Shown piece after piece: positions 7,707 through 15,602 of a stretch of 64,000 nucleotides of DNA. How positions within the stretch are numbered: position 1 is the stretch's first letter; every line of letters begins with the position of its first letter. The position numbers and the translations under genes are program-made. Origin of the DNA: CAMUQR01 sp963526735 (GTDB lineage: Bacteria; Patescibacteriota; Saccharimonadia; Saccharimonadales; Saccharimonadaceae); contig CAURNU010000003.1 of NCBI GenBank assembly GCA_963526735.1, forward strand, positions 1 to 64,000, written 5' to 3'. The notes beneath the pieces are model-generated. The model was not told where the DNA came from and did not search any database. It saw only the letters and a list, made by a program, of their open reading frames with translations.

Positions 7707-8247
7707 AATCTAACTCCTGTAAATTGCCATTATCGTCGAGTTTGTAAAAATCGTCGTGATTGGTGATGCGATCCACAAAAGTAATACCGTTAATGTGATC
7801 CATCTCATGCTGTAAAACGCGCGACAAAAAACCGCGAGCTTTGATGTGAAAAGTCTCTCCTTTTTCATTTTTAGCTTTGATTTTGACTTTGTCAGGGCGG
7901 GCGACTTTGCCGTAGAAATCCTTGACGCTGAGACAGCCTTCAAAATCACGGCTGGTTTTGCCTTCGAGTTTAGTGATTTTCGGGTTGATTAAAACGTGAA
8001 ATTGCTTGTTGTCTTTGTCACCAAAATCTTCTCGGACGATGATAATTTGCTTTAACACACCGATTTGGACGGCGGTCAGGGCAGTGCTGACTTCGTGTGG
8101 GCGGTTAGCTTCCCAATCAAGCGCGGCCTGCTTCATCCGTTCAATAATCTCTAAAATTTCCTCGTTAATCTCACCAACTGGCTCAGAAGCTTGGCGTAAA
8201 CGAGGATCGGGCAGGGTAATGATGTCTTTGACGGTGCCTTTTTTCAT
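7666..8247 (-). CDS. def: Peptide deformylase
   Basis: This metalloenzyme removes the N-formyl group from new proteins. The 193-aa protein shows motif 2 as EGCLS and motif 3 as QHEMDH, which together supply the Cys and two His metal ligands. Motif 1 is degenerate: the usual GxGxAAxQ reads STALTAVQIG here, keeping only the Gln and the following hydrophobic pattern. The gene has no Shine-Dalgarno; a TGG-TATAAT box ends 6 bases before the ATG, which predicts a leaderless mRNA. The end overlaps fmt by 41 bases. Confidence 0.93.
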   Translation of the reverse strand: MKKGTVKDIITLPDPRLRQASEPVGEINEEILEIIERMKQAALDWEANRPHEVSTALTAVQIGVLKQIIIVREDFGDKDNKQFHVLINPKITKLEGKTSRDFEGCLSVKDFYGKVARPDKVKIKAKNEKGETFHIKARGFLSRVLQHEMDHINGITFVDRITNHDDFYKLDDNGNLQELDYDTEVKPTGILRD

Positions 8248-8253
8248 GCCAAA

Positions 8254-8262
8254 ATTATACCA
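8254..8262 (-). promoter_or_regulatory. Extended -10 promoter giving a leaderless def mRNA
   Basis: On the minus strand TGG-TATAAT (hexamer 8259-8254) is followed by 6 bases and then the def ATG at 8247, which is the expected transcription start. The -35 position is weak (TCGCTT). Confidence 0.65.
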
Positions 8263-8291
8263 TAAACCTCTGATAAAAGCGAGTTTTAGAC

Positions 8292-10223
8292 TTAAATCAA
8301 GCTAGAGCTATCAAGGTCGAATTGCCAGTTTGGCGGGAGGTCGGCGACGATTTGTTGGAGGATGGGGCGTTTAGTGGATTTGACGATGATTTGCCAATAG
8401 AATTTATCACCGCGTTTTTCGTAAAAACTAGGCGATGGTCCGACAATTTCAATATCGCTAAATCGCTTGCGCAAATCATAAGCTAAGGCTCGAGCGTGCT
8501 TGATGGCGACGGCTTCAGTTTTATAACTAATCGTCAGTTTGAGTAGAAAACAAAATGGTGGGTAGTGGTGAGCACGGCGCAGGGCAATTTCCTGTTGGTA
8601 AAATTGCAAATAATCTTGGGTGAGAGCTAATTTGATGCTAGGATGATCGGGCTGATAGGTTTGGATGATAACCTGAGTGGATTTAGCATTGCGCCCGACC
8701 CGACCAATCACTTGAGTTAAAAGTTGAAAAGTGCGCTCGGAAGCTACAAAATCTGGCAAAAATAAACCAGTATCAGCTTGAACAATGCCAACGGTGGTGA
8801 GATTGGGTAGGTTAAGACCTTTGGCAATAACTTGTGTGCCAATTAAGATATCAATGGTGCCGTCGCGGAGTTGATTGTAGGAATTGGCGACATTTTCATC
8901 AGTTGGGGTGTCGGCATCAAAGCGACGAATGGTGGCTTTGGGAAATAGGCGGGTTAGTTCCGCTTCAATCAGCTTGGTGCCGATACCGCGATGCTCGATT
9001 TCGGCTGAACCGCATTGTGGACAGTGTGTGGGAATAGCTTGAGTATGATTGCAAGAATGACAGCACAGTTGAAAATTATCATGATGGAGGGTGAGTGGAA
9101 TATGGCAATGTGGACACTCTGCCAGCCAGCCACAGGCCTTGCATAGAGTCGCTGAAGTACTACCACGGCGATTGTGAAAAATCAGAACTTGTTGGTGCTG
9201 GTTAAGTGAGTTCTGAATCGCAGACAGCAGTTGATTCGATAAAATAAAATTACGTTTAAAGTTGGCTTTAGTACGCATGTCGACTAACTCAATGTGAGGT
9301 GGCGTGGCATTTAAAGCTGTGTCGGGCAATTCGAGCAATGAACACTTTTTTTGTTCACAAAACCAATAGTCACTTAACAGAGGTGTGGCGCTTCCTAAAA
9401 TTAGTTTAGCATGATGTAATTTTGCCAACACACTAGCGACCTGAGTGCTGGAATATTTAGGATTTTTGTCTTGCTTGAGACTGCTGATTTCATGAGCTTC
9501 GTCAATCACAATTAGCCCGAGATTTTGGACGGGCAAGAATAAACTGGAACGCGTGCCAATAATAATTACTGGCTCCTGAGTTGTTAAAATCGCTTGCCAG
9601 ATTTGATGGCGGGCGGATTCGGTTAAATTAGAATGAAACATAATCACGCGCTCGAATTGGCTGGTGAATTGTTGAGTCATTTGAGTAGTTAGGGCGATTT
9701 CTGGAATGATAATAATGGCTGACTGTTGAGAAACTAGTGCTTGACGAACAAGTTCAAGATAAACAGTAGTTTTGCCAGAACCAGTGACACCACGCAGTAA
9801 ATGAGTTTGGGGCGGTGAATTAATGATTTTATTAATAATTTCGGCTTGAGCAGGGGTGGGAATGAGCGAGGCATTAGATTCACTGGTAGTAAAAATTGCT
9901 TGACTGGCACGCCGATTTTTTAAGATGCCAGTTGGCAGGGCGGTTTGGATAATGCTCGCCAGTGGAGCTAAATAAAACTGACGCATCCATAGCAGAGTTT
10001 TGACGAGTGGCAATGGTAAAGTTTGATCGGTGACTGGAGCGAAAATCGGCTTAGTTGTAAATTCAGGCTTAGCGACAATCTCAAAAATCACACCCAGAGC
10101 AAGAGCTTTACCAATCGGAACTTGGACAATTTGGCCAACACGATAATTATGTTCACTGTGGTACATGAACTGCTCATGTTGTTTAGAGACAACTTTATTA
10201 ATCCCAACCAAATAATATTTCAT
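8292..10223 (-). CDS. priA: Primosomal protein N' (replication restart helicase PriA)
   Basis: PriA recognises stalled forks and reloads the replisome. The 643-aa protein has the N-terminal DNA-binding part, Walker A GVTGSGKTT (about residue 143), the DEAH box, a GSATP motif III and the helicase C domain with RGIGTKLIEAEL and QVIGRVGRNA. Between the helicase motifs lies the zinc-binding region with eight cysteines (CKACGW, CPHCH, CCHSC, CPQCG). It is slightly shorter than the E. coli protein, about 730 aa. TGT-TACAAT lies 8 bases before the ATG, so this mRNA should also be leaderless or nearly so. It is divergent from the winged-helix gene. Confidence 0.94.
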   Translation of the reverse strand: MKYYLVGINKVVSKQHEQFMYHSEHNYRVGQIVQVPIGKALALGVIFEIVAKPEFTTKPIFAPVTDQTLPLPLVKTLLWMRQFYLAPLASIIQTALPTGILKNRRASQAIFTTSESNASLIPTPAQAEIINKIINSPPQTHLLRGVTGSGKTTVYLELVRQALVSQQSAIIIIPEIALTTQMTQQFTSQFERVIMFHSNLTESARHQIWQAILTTQEPVIIIGTRSSLFLPVQNLGLIVIDEAHEISSLKQDKNPKYSSTQVASVLAKLHHAKLILGSATPLLSDYWFCEQKKCSLLELPDTALNATPPHIELVDMRTKANFKRNFILSNQLLSAIQNSLNQHQQVLIFHNRRGSTSATLCKACGWLAECPHCHIPLTLHHDNFQLCCHSCNHTQAIPTHCPQCGSAEIEHRGIGTKLIEAELTRLFPKATIRRFDADTPTDENVANSYNQLRDGTIDILIGTQVIAKGLNLPNLTTVGIVQADTGLFLPDFVASERTFQLLTQVIGRVGRNAKSTQVIIQTYQPDHPSIKLALTQDYLQFYQQEIALRRAHHYPPFCFLLKLTISYKTEAVAIKHARALAYDLRKRFSDIEIVGPSPSFYEKRGDKFYWQIIVKSTKRPILQQIVADLPPNWQFDLDSSSLI

Positions 10224-10231
10224 TAATTGTC

Positions 10232-10240
10232 ATTGTAACA
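10232..10240 (-). promoter_or_regulatory. Extended -10 promoter of priA
   Basis: On the minus strand TGT-TACAAT (hexamer 10237-10232) ends 8 bases before the priA start codon. No Shine-Dalgarno lies between them. Confidence 0.55.
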
Positions 10241-10270
10241 CTTAAACTTGATGAATAATATTAAAAACAT

Positions 10271-10299
10271 TTGAAAAAGTGTTGTAAAAAGTGTAATAT
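10271..10299 (+). promoter_or_regulatory. Promoter of the winged-helix gene
   Basis: TTGAAA (10271-10276), a 17-bp spacer and TAATAT (10294-10299). The leader of about 37 bases carries AAGGGGAAAGG before the ATG. Confidence 0.7.
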
Positions 10300-10342
10300 A
10301 GAATTAAGTAGTTGTTAAAAATAATTTTAAGGGGAAAGGCAG

Positions 10343-10636
10343 ATGCTAGACGTATTTATAACTTCACGAGTTCGTCGCAAGGTGATAGTGGTTTACGCTA
10401 AATATCCTGATTTTAAGACGCATGTTCGGGGTTTGTCAAAATTAATTAAGGAAGATCCAGGCAATGTTCAGCGCGAGCTCAAAAAACTTGAGCGAGCTGG
10501 TTTCTTATTAAGTGAAAAAACTGGTAATTCACGAGTTTATTTCACTAATAAACAATTTGTGATTTTTAAAGAATTGCAAAGTATTGTTATTAAAACTCAA
10601 CAACTGTCTAACTCTAAAAAGAAAAACCTAAAATAG
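10343..10636 (+). CDS. Small winged-helix transcription regulator (ArsR/MarR-like)
   Basis: The 97-aa basic protein is predicted to be a single winged-helix domain. The pattern HVRGLSKLIKEDPGNVQRELKKLERAGFL fits helix-turn-helix plus recognition helix, here read as LSKLIKEDPGNVQREL, and SEKTGNSRVYF fits the wing. No metal-binding cysteines are present, so it is unlikely to be a metal sensor. It has its own promoter and a strong ribosome binding site, and recJ follows after 9 bases, so it may regulate its own operon. The target is not evident; AT-rich DNA between it and priA is a natural place for an operator. Confidence 0.75.
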   Translation: MLDVFITSRVRRKVIVVYAKYPDFKTHVRGLSKLIKEDPGNVQRELKKLERAGFLLSEKTGNSRVYFTNKQFVIFKELQSIVIKTQQLSNSKKKNLK

Positions 10637-10645
10637 GCTCTCAGC

Positions 10646-12283
10646 GTGAAAATAGCTGTAGAAATTATTGATATTTTACTGAAGAATCGTCAGGTCGTCG
10701 ACCGTGATGATTTTTTAAGTCCAAATTATGAACGGGTGATGGCGAGCCACGATCCGTTTGGGCTGGTGGATATGGACAAGGCGGTCGAACGGTTGGTGTT
10801 AGCGCACCAACACCAGCAAAAAATCGTGATTTTCGGTGATTATGATGCTGATGGCGTGACGGCAACGGCCTTGCTACTTGATGCGCTGGCGAGTTTTGGG
10901 TTTGAGCGAGCGGATTATTTTTTGCCGAATCGGTTTACTAATGGATATGGCATGACTGTTAAGGCGGTTGAGCATATTGTGGCAGAAAAACAGCCGGATT
11001 TAATCATTACGGTGGACTGTGGTAGTTTAAATCAAGTGGAAATTGAGCGGGCTAATCAGCTGGGCGTTGATGTGATTGTGACTGATCATCACAATGTGGC
11101 CGAAGTGCAACCGCCGGCTGTGGCTGTGGTTAATCCGAAGCGCCCCGAAAATACCTACCCCAATCGCTCTTTGTCGGGCGTGGGGACGGCTTTTACACTG
11201 GTACGAGCTTTGCAAACGCGCCTGGAAGGTTTGGCGCCTAGTCAAGAAAAGTGGCTGTTAGACTTGGTGGCAATTGGCACGATTGCTGATCTAATGGAAT
11301 TAAAAGGCGAAAATCGCGCACTGGTTAAATTCGGCTTAATAGTGCTTACAAAAACACGCCGACCGGGATTAAAACATCTGCTTGACCAGAATAAGCTGGA
11401 GCAACTCACGGCCGAGACGGTTGGTTTTGTGGTCGGTCCACGAATTAATGCTTCGGGTCGACTGGAAGCGGCAGATTTTGCGTTGGAGGTCTTGACTGCA
11501 CAAACTTTAGCCGAGGCACACGAGCGAGTGGAAAAGCTCAATTACCTCAATACCAAGCGTCGTGCCTTGCAAGACAAGGTTTACAGTGAGGCGTTTGAGC
11601 AAGCGACGGAGAGTGATGATCCGGTGCTAGTGTTGGCTGGCGATGGTTGGCACGAAGGTGTGGTGGGGATTGTAGCGTCACGCATTCAAGAAGAATTCCA
11701 AAAACCAGTGTTTATTCTCAGTCGTCGTCCCGAACAAATTAAAGGCTCAGCGCGTAGTTTTGGTCAGTTTTCGGTATTTGAGACGATTGAGGCTTGTCGG
11801 GATTTATTACTGACGGGTGGTGGGCATGATGCGGCGGGAGGTTTAAGCTTTAAACCGGAGCATTTAGAAGCAGTCAGAACGCGCATTAATGATTTTTATC
11901 GGTCGCTTAATTTAAAGAATCAACAGCAGTTTTTGGAGCCAAAACCAGAGATTAAGTTAGATTCCTTTGTACTTCTGAATAAAGATTTTTATCATCAAAT
12001 GCATCAGTTAGAGCCGTTTGGTGTGGGTAATCCCGAGCCGATTTTTGAAGTTGTGAATTTAACCACTGTGCAAGTTTTGTTCCTGGGCAGTGATAATCAG
12101 CATTTGAAAATTCGTTTGCGCGATCGTGACGGGCATGAGCTCGAAATGATCTGTTTTAATTACAACAAGGAATGGAAAATACGACTTGAGGATCGTGTGA
12201 AAGTAATTTTTACATTATCAATGAATTATTGGAACGGTCGGGAAACTCTGCAAGGACGGCTCTTGCGGATTAGCAAGATTTAG
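10646..12283 (+). CDS. recJ: Single-stranded-DNA-specific exonuclease RecJ
   Basis: RecJ degrades single-stranded DNA 5' to 3' in recombination and repair. The 545-aa protein has the DHH phosphoesterase motifs VIFGDYDADGVTATA, ITVDCGS and VTDHHN, then the DHHA1 domain with GRLEAADFAL and TGGGHDAAGG, and a C-terminal OB-fold ending in PFGVGNPEP. The start is GTG at 10646; the spacing from the upstream gene is only 9 bases and the Shine-Dalgarno is weak (AGG at 10635-10637). An alternative later start is not suggested by the family N terminus. Confidence 0.94.
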   Translation: MKIAVEIIDILLKNRQVVDRDDFLSPNYERVMASHDPFGLVDMDKAVERLVLAHQHQQKIVIFGDYDADGVTATALLLDALASFGFERADYFLPNRFTNGYGMTVKAVEHIVAEKQPDLIITVDCGSLNQVEIERANQLGVDVIVTDHHNVAEVQPPAVAVVNPKRPENTYPNRSLSGVGTAFTLVRALQTRLEGLAPSQEKWLLDLVAIGTIADLMELKGENRALVKFGLIVLTKTRRPGLKHLLDQNKLEQLTAETVGFVVGPRINASGRLEAADFALEVLTAQTLAEAHERVEKLNYLNTKRRALQDKVYSEAFEQATESDDPVLVLAGDGWHEGVVGIVASRIQEEFQKPVFILSRRPEQIKGSARSFGQFSVFETIEACRDLLLTGGGHDAAGGLSFKPEHLEAVRTRINDFYRSLNLKNQQQFLEPKPEIKLDSFVLLNKDFYHQMHQLEPFGVGNPEPIFEVVNLTTVQVLFLGSDNQHLKIRLRDRDGHELEMICFNYNKEWKIRLEDRVKVIFTLSMNYWNGRETLQGRLLRISKI

Positions 12284-12287
12284 CTAG

Positions 12288-12316
12288 TTGATTTTGTCGC
12301 TAATATCTGATAAAAT
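12288..12316 (+). promoter_or_regulatory. Promoter giving a leaderless rpsU mRNA
   Basis: TTGATT (12288-12293), 17 bp, then TGA-TAAAAT (hexamer 12311-12316). The rpsU ATG comes 6 bases after the -10, at the expected +1. Confidence 0.8.
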
Positions 12317-12322
12317 ACCGAT

Positions 12323-12538
12323 ATGGTAAAAGTTACACGAAAAGATGACAAAGAGGCGAACGAGAATATTATCCGTCGCTTCAACCGCAAGGTTGTTCAA
12401 AGTGGTGTGCTTTCAGCGAAAAAAGCTAGCTTGCGTTTTGAGAAACCAATTTCAAAAACTGAACGCCGCAAAAATGCTATCGTATCAAAGCAACGCCGCA
12501 GTGAGAAATTAGCAAAAATTAAAATGGGGCTACGCTAG
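12323..12538 (+). CDS. rpsU: 30S ribosomal protein S21
   Basis: The 71-aa, very basic protein carries the S21 core RFNRKVVQSGVLSAKK and a lysine/arginine-rich tail. In many bacteria S21 sits near the anti-Shine-Dalgarno end of 16S rRNA and affects which mRNAs are initiated, which is of interest here because its own mRNA appears leaderless. The ATG at 12323 lies at the predicted transcription start. Its TAG stop overlaps the GTG start of yqeY (TAGTG), which suggests coupled translation. Confidence 0.9.
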   Translation: MVKVTRKDDKEANENIIRRFNRKVVQSGVLSAKKASLRFEKPISKTERRKNAIVSKQRRSEKLAKIKMGLR

Positions 12539-12996
12539 TGTCCCTGAAAGAGACTATCTCGAACGATTTGAAAGCCGCCTTTTTAGGTGGCAATCGTTTT
12601 ATTAGCGATACACTTAAAGGCTTAAAAGCAGTTATTCTTAATCAAGAAATCGCCCTCGGTAAGCGTGAGGAAGGTCTAACTGATACTGAAGTTGAAGCTG
12701 TTGTCCAAAAAGAAGTCAAAAAGCGCAAAGAATCAGCCGAGATTTACACTCAAGCTGGTCGCGATGAGTTGGCGCAAAAGGAGCTGGATGAAATGGCTAT
12801 TTTGGAAAAATACCTGCCACAACAACTCAGTGAAGCTGAAATTGAGGCGCTGTTGAGACAGATTATTGACGAGAGTAAGTTGACTTTAGATGCTAAAAAC
12901 CAGGGCATGCTCATCGGTCAGGTCAAAAAACGTGTCGGTTCAGCGGCCGATGGAGCAGTAGTAGCTCGAGTCGTAGCTCGCTTGCTCAATCAATAG
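12538..12996 (+). CDS. yqeY: GatB/YqeY-domain protein
   Basis: The 152-aa helical protein matches the YqeY family: SLKETISNDLKAAF at the N terminus, LKAVILNQEIALGK, VVQKEVKKRKESAEIY and ILEKYLPQQLSEAEIE. The family shares the tRNA-binding tail domain of the GatB amidotransferase subunit, but the stand-alone role is unknown. The start is GTG at 12538, overlapping the rpsU stop by one base. An rpsU-yqeY pairing is common in bacteria. Confidence 0.9.
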   Translation: MSLKETISNDLKAAFLGGNRFISDTLKGLKAVILNQEIALGKREEGLTDTEVEAVVQKEVKKRKESAEIYTQAGRDELAQKELDEMAILEKYLPQQLSEAEIEALLRQIIDESKLTLDAKNQGMLIGQVKKRVGSAADGAVVARVVARLLNQ

Positions 12997-13039
12997 CTAA
13001 TGCAAATTAATTAAAAACACATCACACATTGGAGGTAAA

Positions 13040-13570
13040 ATGATCATATTTTTTGGAATGGCTGGGTCTGGTAAAAGTGTCCAGTCGGATAAGTTGTCAA
13101 CGGCCATTAATTGGCCGCATATCAGCGCTGGAGCGGCGCTACGTGCGAGCGATGACCCACAAGTCAAAGCTGATTTAGCGAAAGGTGAGTTGGCTGATTA
13201 TCGCATTACTAATCGTTTGGTGCGTCAAACACTCGATGAGGTGAATAACCGTTTAATTCTGGATGGTTATCCACGTCAAATCGAACAAGCGCAGTGGCTG
13301 ATTGATGAGCAACGTCCAATTGAATTATGTGTCTGGCTGGATGTGTCAGAAGAGGTGATTCGTCAACGCTTGGCGGAACGAGGCCGACATGATGACACGG
13401 CTGAAGCAATTCATCGACGATTAGAAATTTTTAACCAGGAAACGGCTAAGGTGTTAGATTTGTTTAAGCAACACCAGATTAAAATTGTTAAAGTTGATGG
13501 TTCAGGCTCAATTGAGGAAGTTCATCAGCGAGTTTTACAGGAGGTACAAAATGTCCTTGCAACCAACTAA
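13040..13570 (+). CDS. adk: Adenylate kinase-like nucleoside monophosphate kinase, short form
   Basis: The enzyme should convert AMP and ATP to two ADP. The 176-aa protein has the P-loop GMAGSGKS (residues 6-13), the AMP-binding LILDGYPRQ and the helix RLAERGRHDDTAEAIHRRL. It lacks the 30-residue zinc or LID insertion of the long bacterial type, so it is the short form. Specificity for AMP against other monophosphates cannot be fixed from the sequence. TTGGAGG precedes the ATG at 13040. The end overlaps map by 20 bases, which keeps the adk-map pair known from ribosomal protein operons. Confidence 0.85.
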   Translation: MIIFFGMAGSGKSVQSDKLSTAINWPHISAGAALRASDDPQVKADLAKGELADYRITNRLVRQTLDEVNNRLILDGYPRQIEQAQWLIDEQRPIELCVWLDVSEEVIRQRLAERGRHDDTAEAIHRRLEIFNQETAKVLDLFKQHQIKIVKVDGSGSIEEVHQRVLQEVQNVLATN

Positions 13571-14318
13571 AACTCCCGAACAAATCGAAGCCATGCGCCA
13601 AGGCGGGCAGATTTTAGCGCAGTTATTGGTTGATTTGAAGAACTATGTTCAGCCGGGTATGACTGGATGTCAAATCGATGATTGGTTGGAGCAAGAAATC
13701 CTCAAGCGAGGTGCCGAAGTGACCTATAAAGATCCAGCTGAAGGTGTGGATTTTCCAGCGAGCATCTGTATTTCGGTGAATGAAAATATTGTGCATGGGA
13801 TACCAAATGATATACCGCTGGAGCGGGGTGATGTAGCAAAGTTTGATCTAGTGATTACTTATCACGATATGAAAGTTGACTCGGCATTTACCATGGTGGT
13901 CGGCGAAGAACCGTCTGGCTCGAAAAAACATCTGCTCAATAATGTTGAAAAATCACTCTATGCTGGTATCGCTCAAGTTAAAGCCGGAGCGCATATTGGT
14001 GATATTTCGTCGGCAATCGAAAAAGTACTGAAAAAAGCGAAGCTTGGTATCGTTCTTGAGCTAGTTGGTCATGGTGTTGGCCAAAAAATGCATATGGATC
14101 CAGAAGTACCGAATTTTGGTCATAAAGGCACTGGACCGGTGTTATCAGTCGGTGATACGATTGCGATTGAGCCGATGGCGAGTTTGGGCAAGGGGGCAAT
14201 TACCACTGCCTCTGATGGTTGGACAATCGCTATGCGGGATGGTTCATTGTCGGCACATTTTGAGCATACTGTACTAGTTACTGCGAACGGTTGCGAAATT
14301 TTAACTAAACTAAAATAA
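13551..14318 (+). CDS. map: Methionine aminopeptidase, type I
   Basis: The enzyme removes the initiator Met after deformylation. The 255-aa protein carries the pita-bread fold ligands: DGVDF-like GVDFPASICISVNENIVHGIP, DLVITYHDMKVDSA, LVGHGVGQKMHMDPEVPN and a late EHTVLVT, in which the Asp, His and Glu metal ligands are in place. The ATG at 13551 is chosen over an in-frame ATG at 13485 because ACAGGAGGT sits 5 to 10 bases upstream and the N terminus MSLQPTKTPEQIEAMRQGG matches the family. It is in an operon with adk. Confidence 0.93.
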   Translation: MSLQPTKTPEQIEAMRQGGQILAQLLVDLKNYVQPGMTGCQIDDWLEQEILKRGAEVTYKDPAEGVDFPASICISVNENIVHGIPNDIPLERGDVAKFDLVITYHDMKVDSAFTMVVGEEPSGSKKHLLNNVEKSLYAGIAQVKAGAHIGDISSAIEKVLKKAKLGIVLELVGHGVGQKMHMDPEVPNFGHKGTGPVLSVGDTIAIEPMASLGKGAITTASDGWTIAMRDGSLSAHFEHTVLVTANGCEILTKLK

Positions 14319-14333
14319 TTACCGCCGAAAAAC

Positions 14334-14362
14334 TTGTCATAAGCGTTGTTTTAGACTATAAT
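14334..14362 (+). promoter_or_regulatory. Promoter overlapping the first ftsA ATG
   Basis: TTGTCA (14334-14339), 17 bp, TATAAT (14357-14362). The -10 overlaps an in-frame ATG at 14361, while a second in-frame ATG at 14370 lies 7 bases after the hexamer at the predicted +1. Confidence 0.8.
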
Positions 14363-14369
14363 GAAAGCT

Positions 14370-15575
14370 ATGGAAAGTAACTCTCAAGTTATTGTTGGAC
14401 TCGATGTCGGCACTGGCAATATTAAAGTAGTGGCTGGCGTAGTTAATGATGGTCAAATTTCAATTGTTGGCGTCAGTGAATCACCGACCAGTGGAATGCG
14501 CAAAGGTGTAGTTTCTGATATGACGAGCTTATCAAAATCAATTGATGAGGCTCTAGGTCAAGTTGAAAAAGCAACCGGCTATGAAATTGACACGGCAACC
14601 ATGAATATCGATGGATCGAGCATTATTTCGACGAAAACCGATGGTATGATTGCGGTGGCGGGTCAGGAAATCAGCGCTGATGATTTACATCGTCTCGAAG
14701 AATTAGCAACCATTGGTAAAATTCCTGACAATCGGGTTATTCTAAAAGTAATTCCACATGATTATATTCTAGATGGTCAATCTGGCATTAAAGATCCGCT
14801 TGGTATGACTGGATCGCGCTTGGAGATTAAAGCAAATGTAATTTCAACGTTGGCGCCTCATCTTGATGGTTTGCACAAAGTAGCGAGTTTAGCTGAGGTG
14901 GAGCCATCGCAAGTAGTAGTATCGGCTGAAGCGGCAGCGCGTGCTGTTTTAACTGAAAAACAACGGGAAAATGGCGTTATGCTCCTTGAAATGGGGGCGG
15001 CTACAACTGGAATTGCCATTTACGAAGGTGGTGATTTGCAATATTTAGCAGTACTACCAGTGGGTGCTAATAATGTCACGAATGACTTAGCATTGGGGCT
15101 GCAAATTGATCCAGAGCTTGCAGAAGTAGTGAAATTAACTCGTGCTAGTGCCGTCTTTAGCGGTAAAACCAAAAAAGTTTCGGTCAAACACGGTAAACAA
15201 ATTTATGAGTTTGATCAGGCAGATATTGATGAAATCGTCAACATGCGTCTCAAAGAAATTTTTGAGATGATCGACGCTAAATTGCACGAATCGGGTTATG
15301 CTGGTAAACTCCCAAGTGGAGTAGTGTTAACTGGCGGTGGAGCTAAATTAGCAGGAATTGATAATTATTCGAAAAATGCTCTTGGTTTAGTGACGCACAT
15401 CGCTAATTGCCAACATCAATTCCGCGGTTTGAGTGATAAAATTAATGACTCGGCATATATGACGGCGGTTGGTTTAATGCTATATGACCTAGAAGCGTAC
15501 CGCGCAGGACGAGCGACTGAGTCAAAACATAGCGGTGGATTGTTCAGCGGTTTGAAGAAATTGTTTAAAAAATAA
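14370..15575 (+). CDS. ftsA: Cell division protein FtsA
   Basis: FtsA is the actin-like protein that tethers FtsZ to the membrane. From the ATG at 14370 it is 401 aa. It has phosphate 1 VGLDVGTGNIKVV, the SHS2 insertion in the first third, a second nucleotide loop MLLEMGAATTGIAIY and the late VVLTGGGAKLAGI, and ends in FSGLKKLFKK, an amphipathic basic helix fit for membrane binding. The in-frame ATG at 14361 is rejected as the main start because it lies inside the -10 box; the ATG at 14370 is at the predicted +1, so the mRNA should be leaderless. ftsZ follows 27 bases later. Confidence 0.93.
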   Translation: MESNSQVIVGLDVGTGNIKVVAGVVNDGQISIVGVSESPTSGMRKGVVSDMTSLSKSIDEALGQVEKATGYEIDTATMNIDGSSIISTKTDGMIAVAGQEISADDLHRLEELATIGKIPDNRVILKVIPHDYILDGQSGIKDPLGMTGSRLEIKANVISTLAPHLDGLHKVASLAEVEPSQVVVSAEAAARAVLTEKQRENGVMLLEMGAATTGIAIYEGGDLQYLAVLPVGANNVTNDLALGLQIDPELAEVVKLTRASAVFSGKTKKVSVKHGKQIYEFDQADIDEIVNMRLKEIFEMIDAKLHESGYAGKLPSGVVLTGGGAKLAGIDNYSKNALGLVTHIANCQHQFRGLSDKINDSAYMTAVGLMLYDLEAYRAGRATESKHSGGLFSGLKKLFKK

Positions 15576-15602
15576 AAGATAACGAGATAAAGGGGAGACA
15601 TA

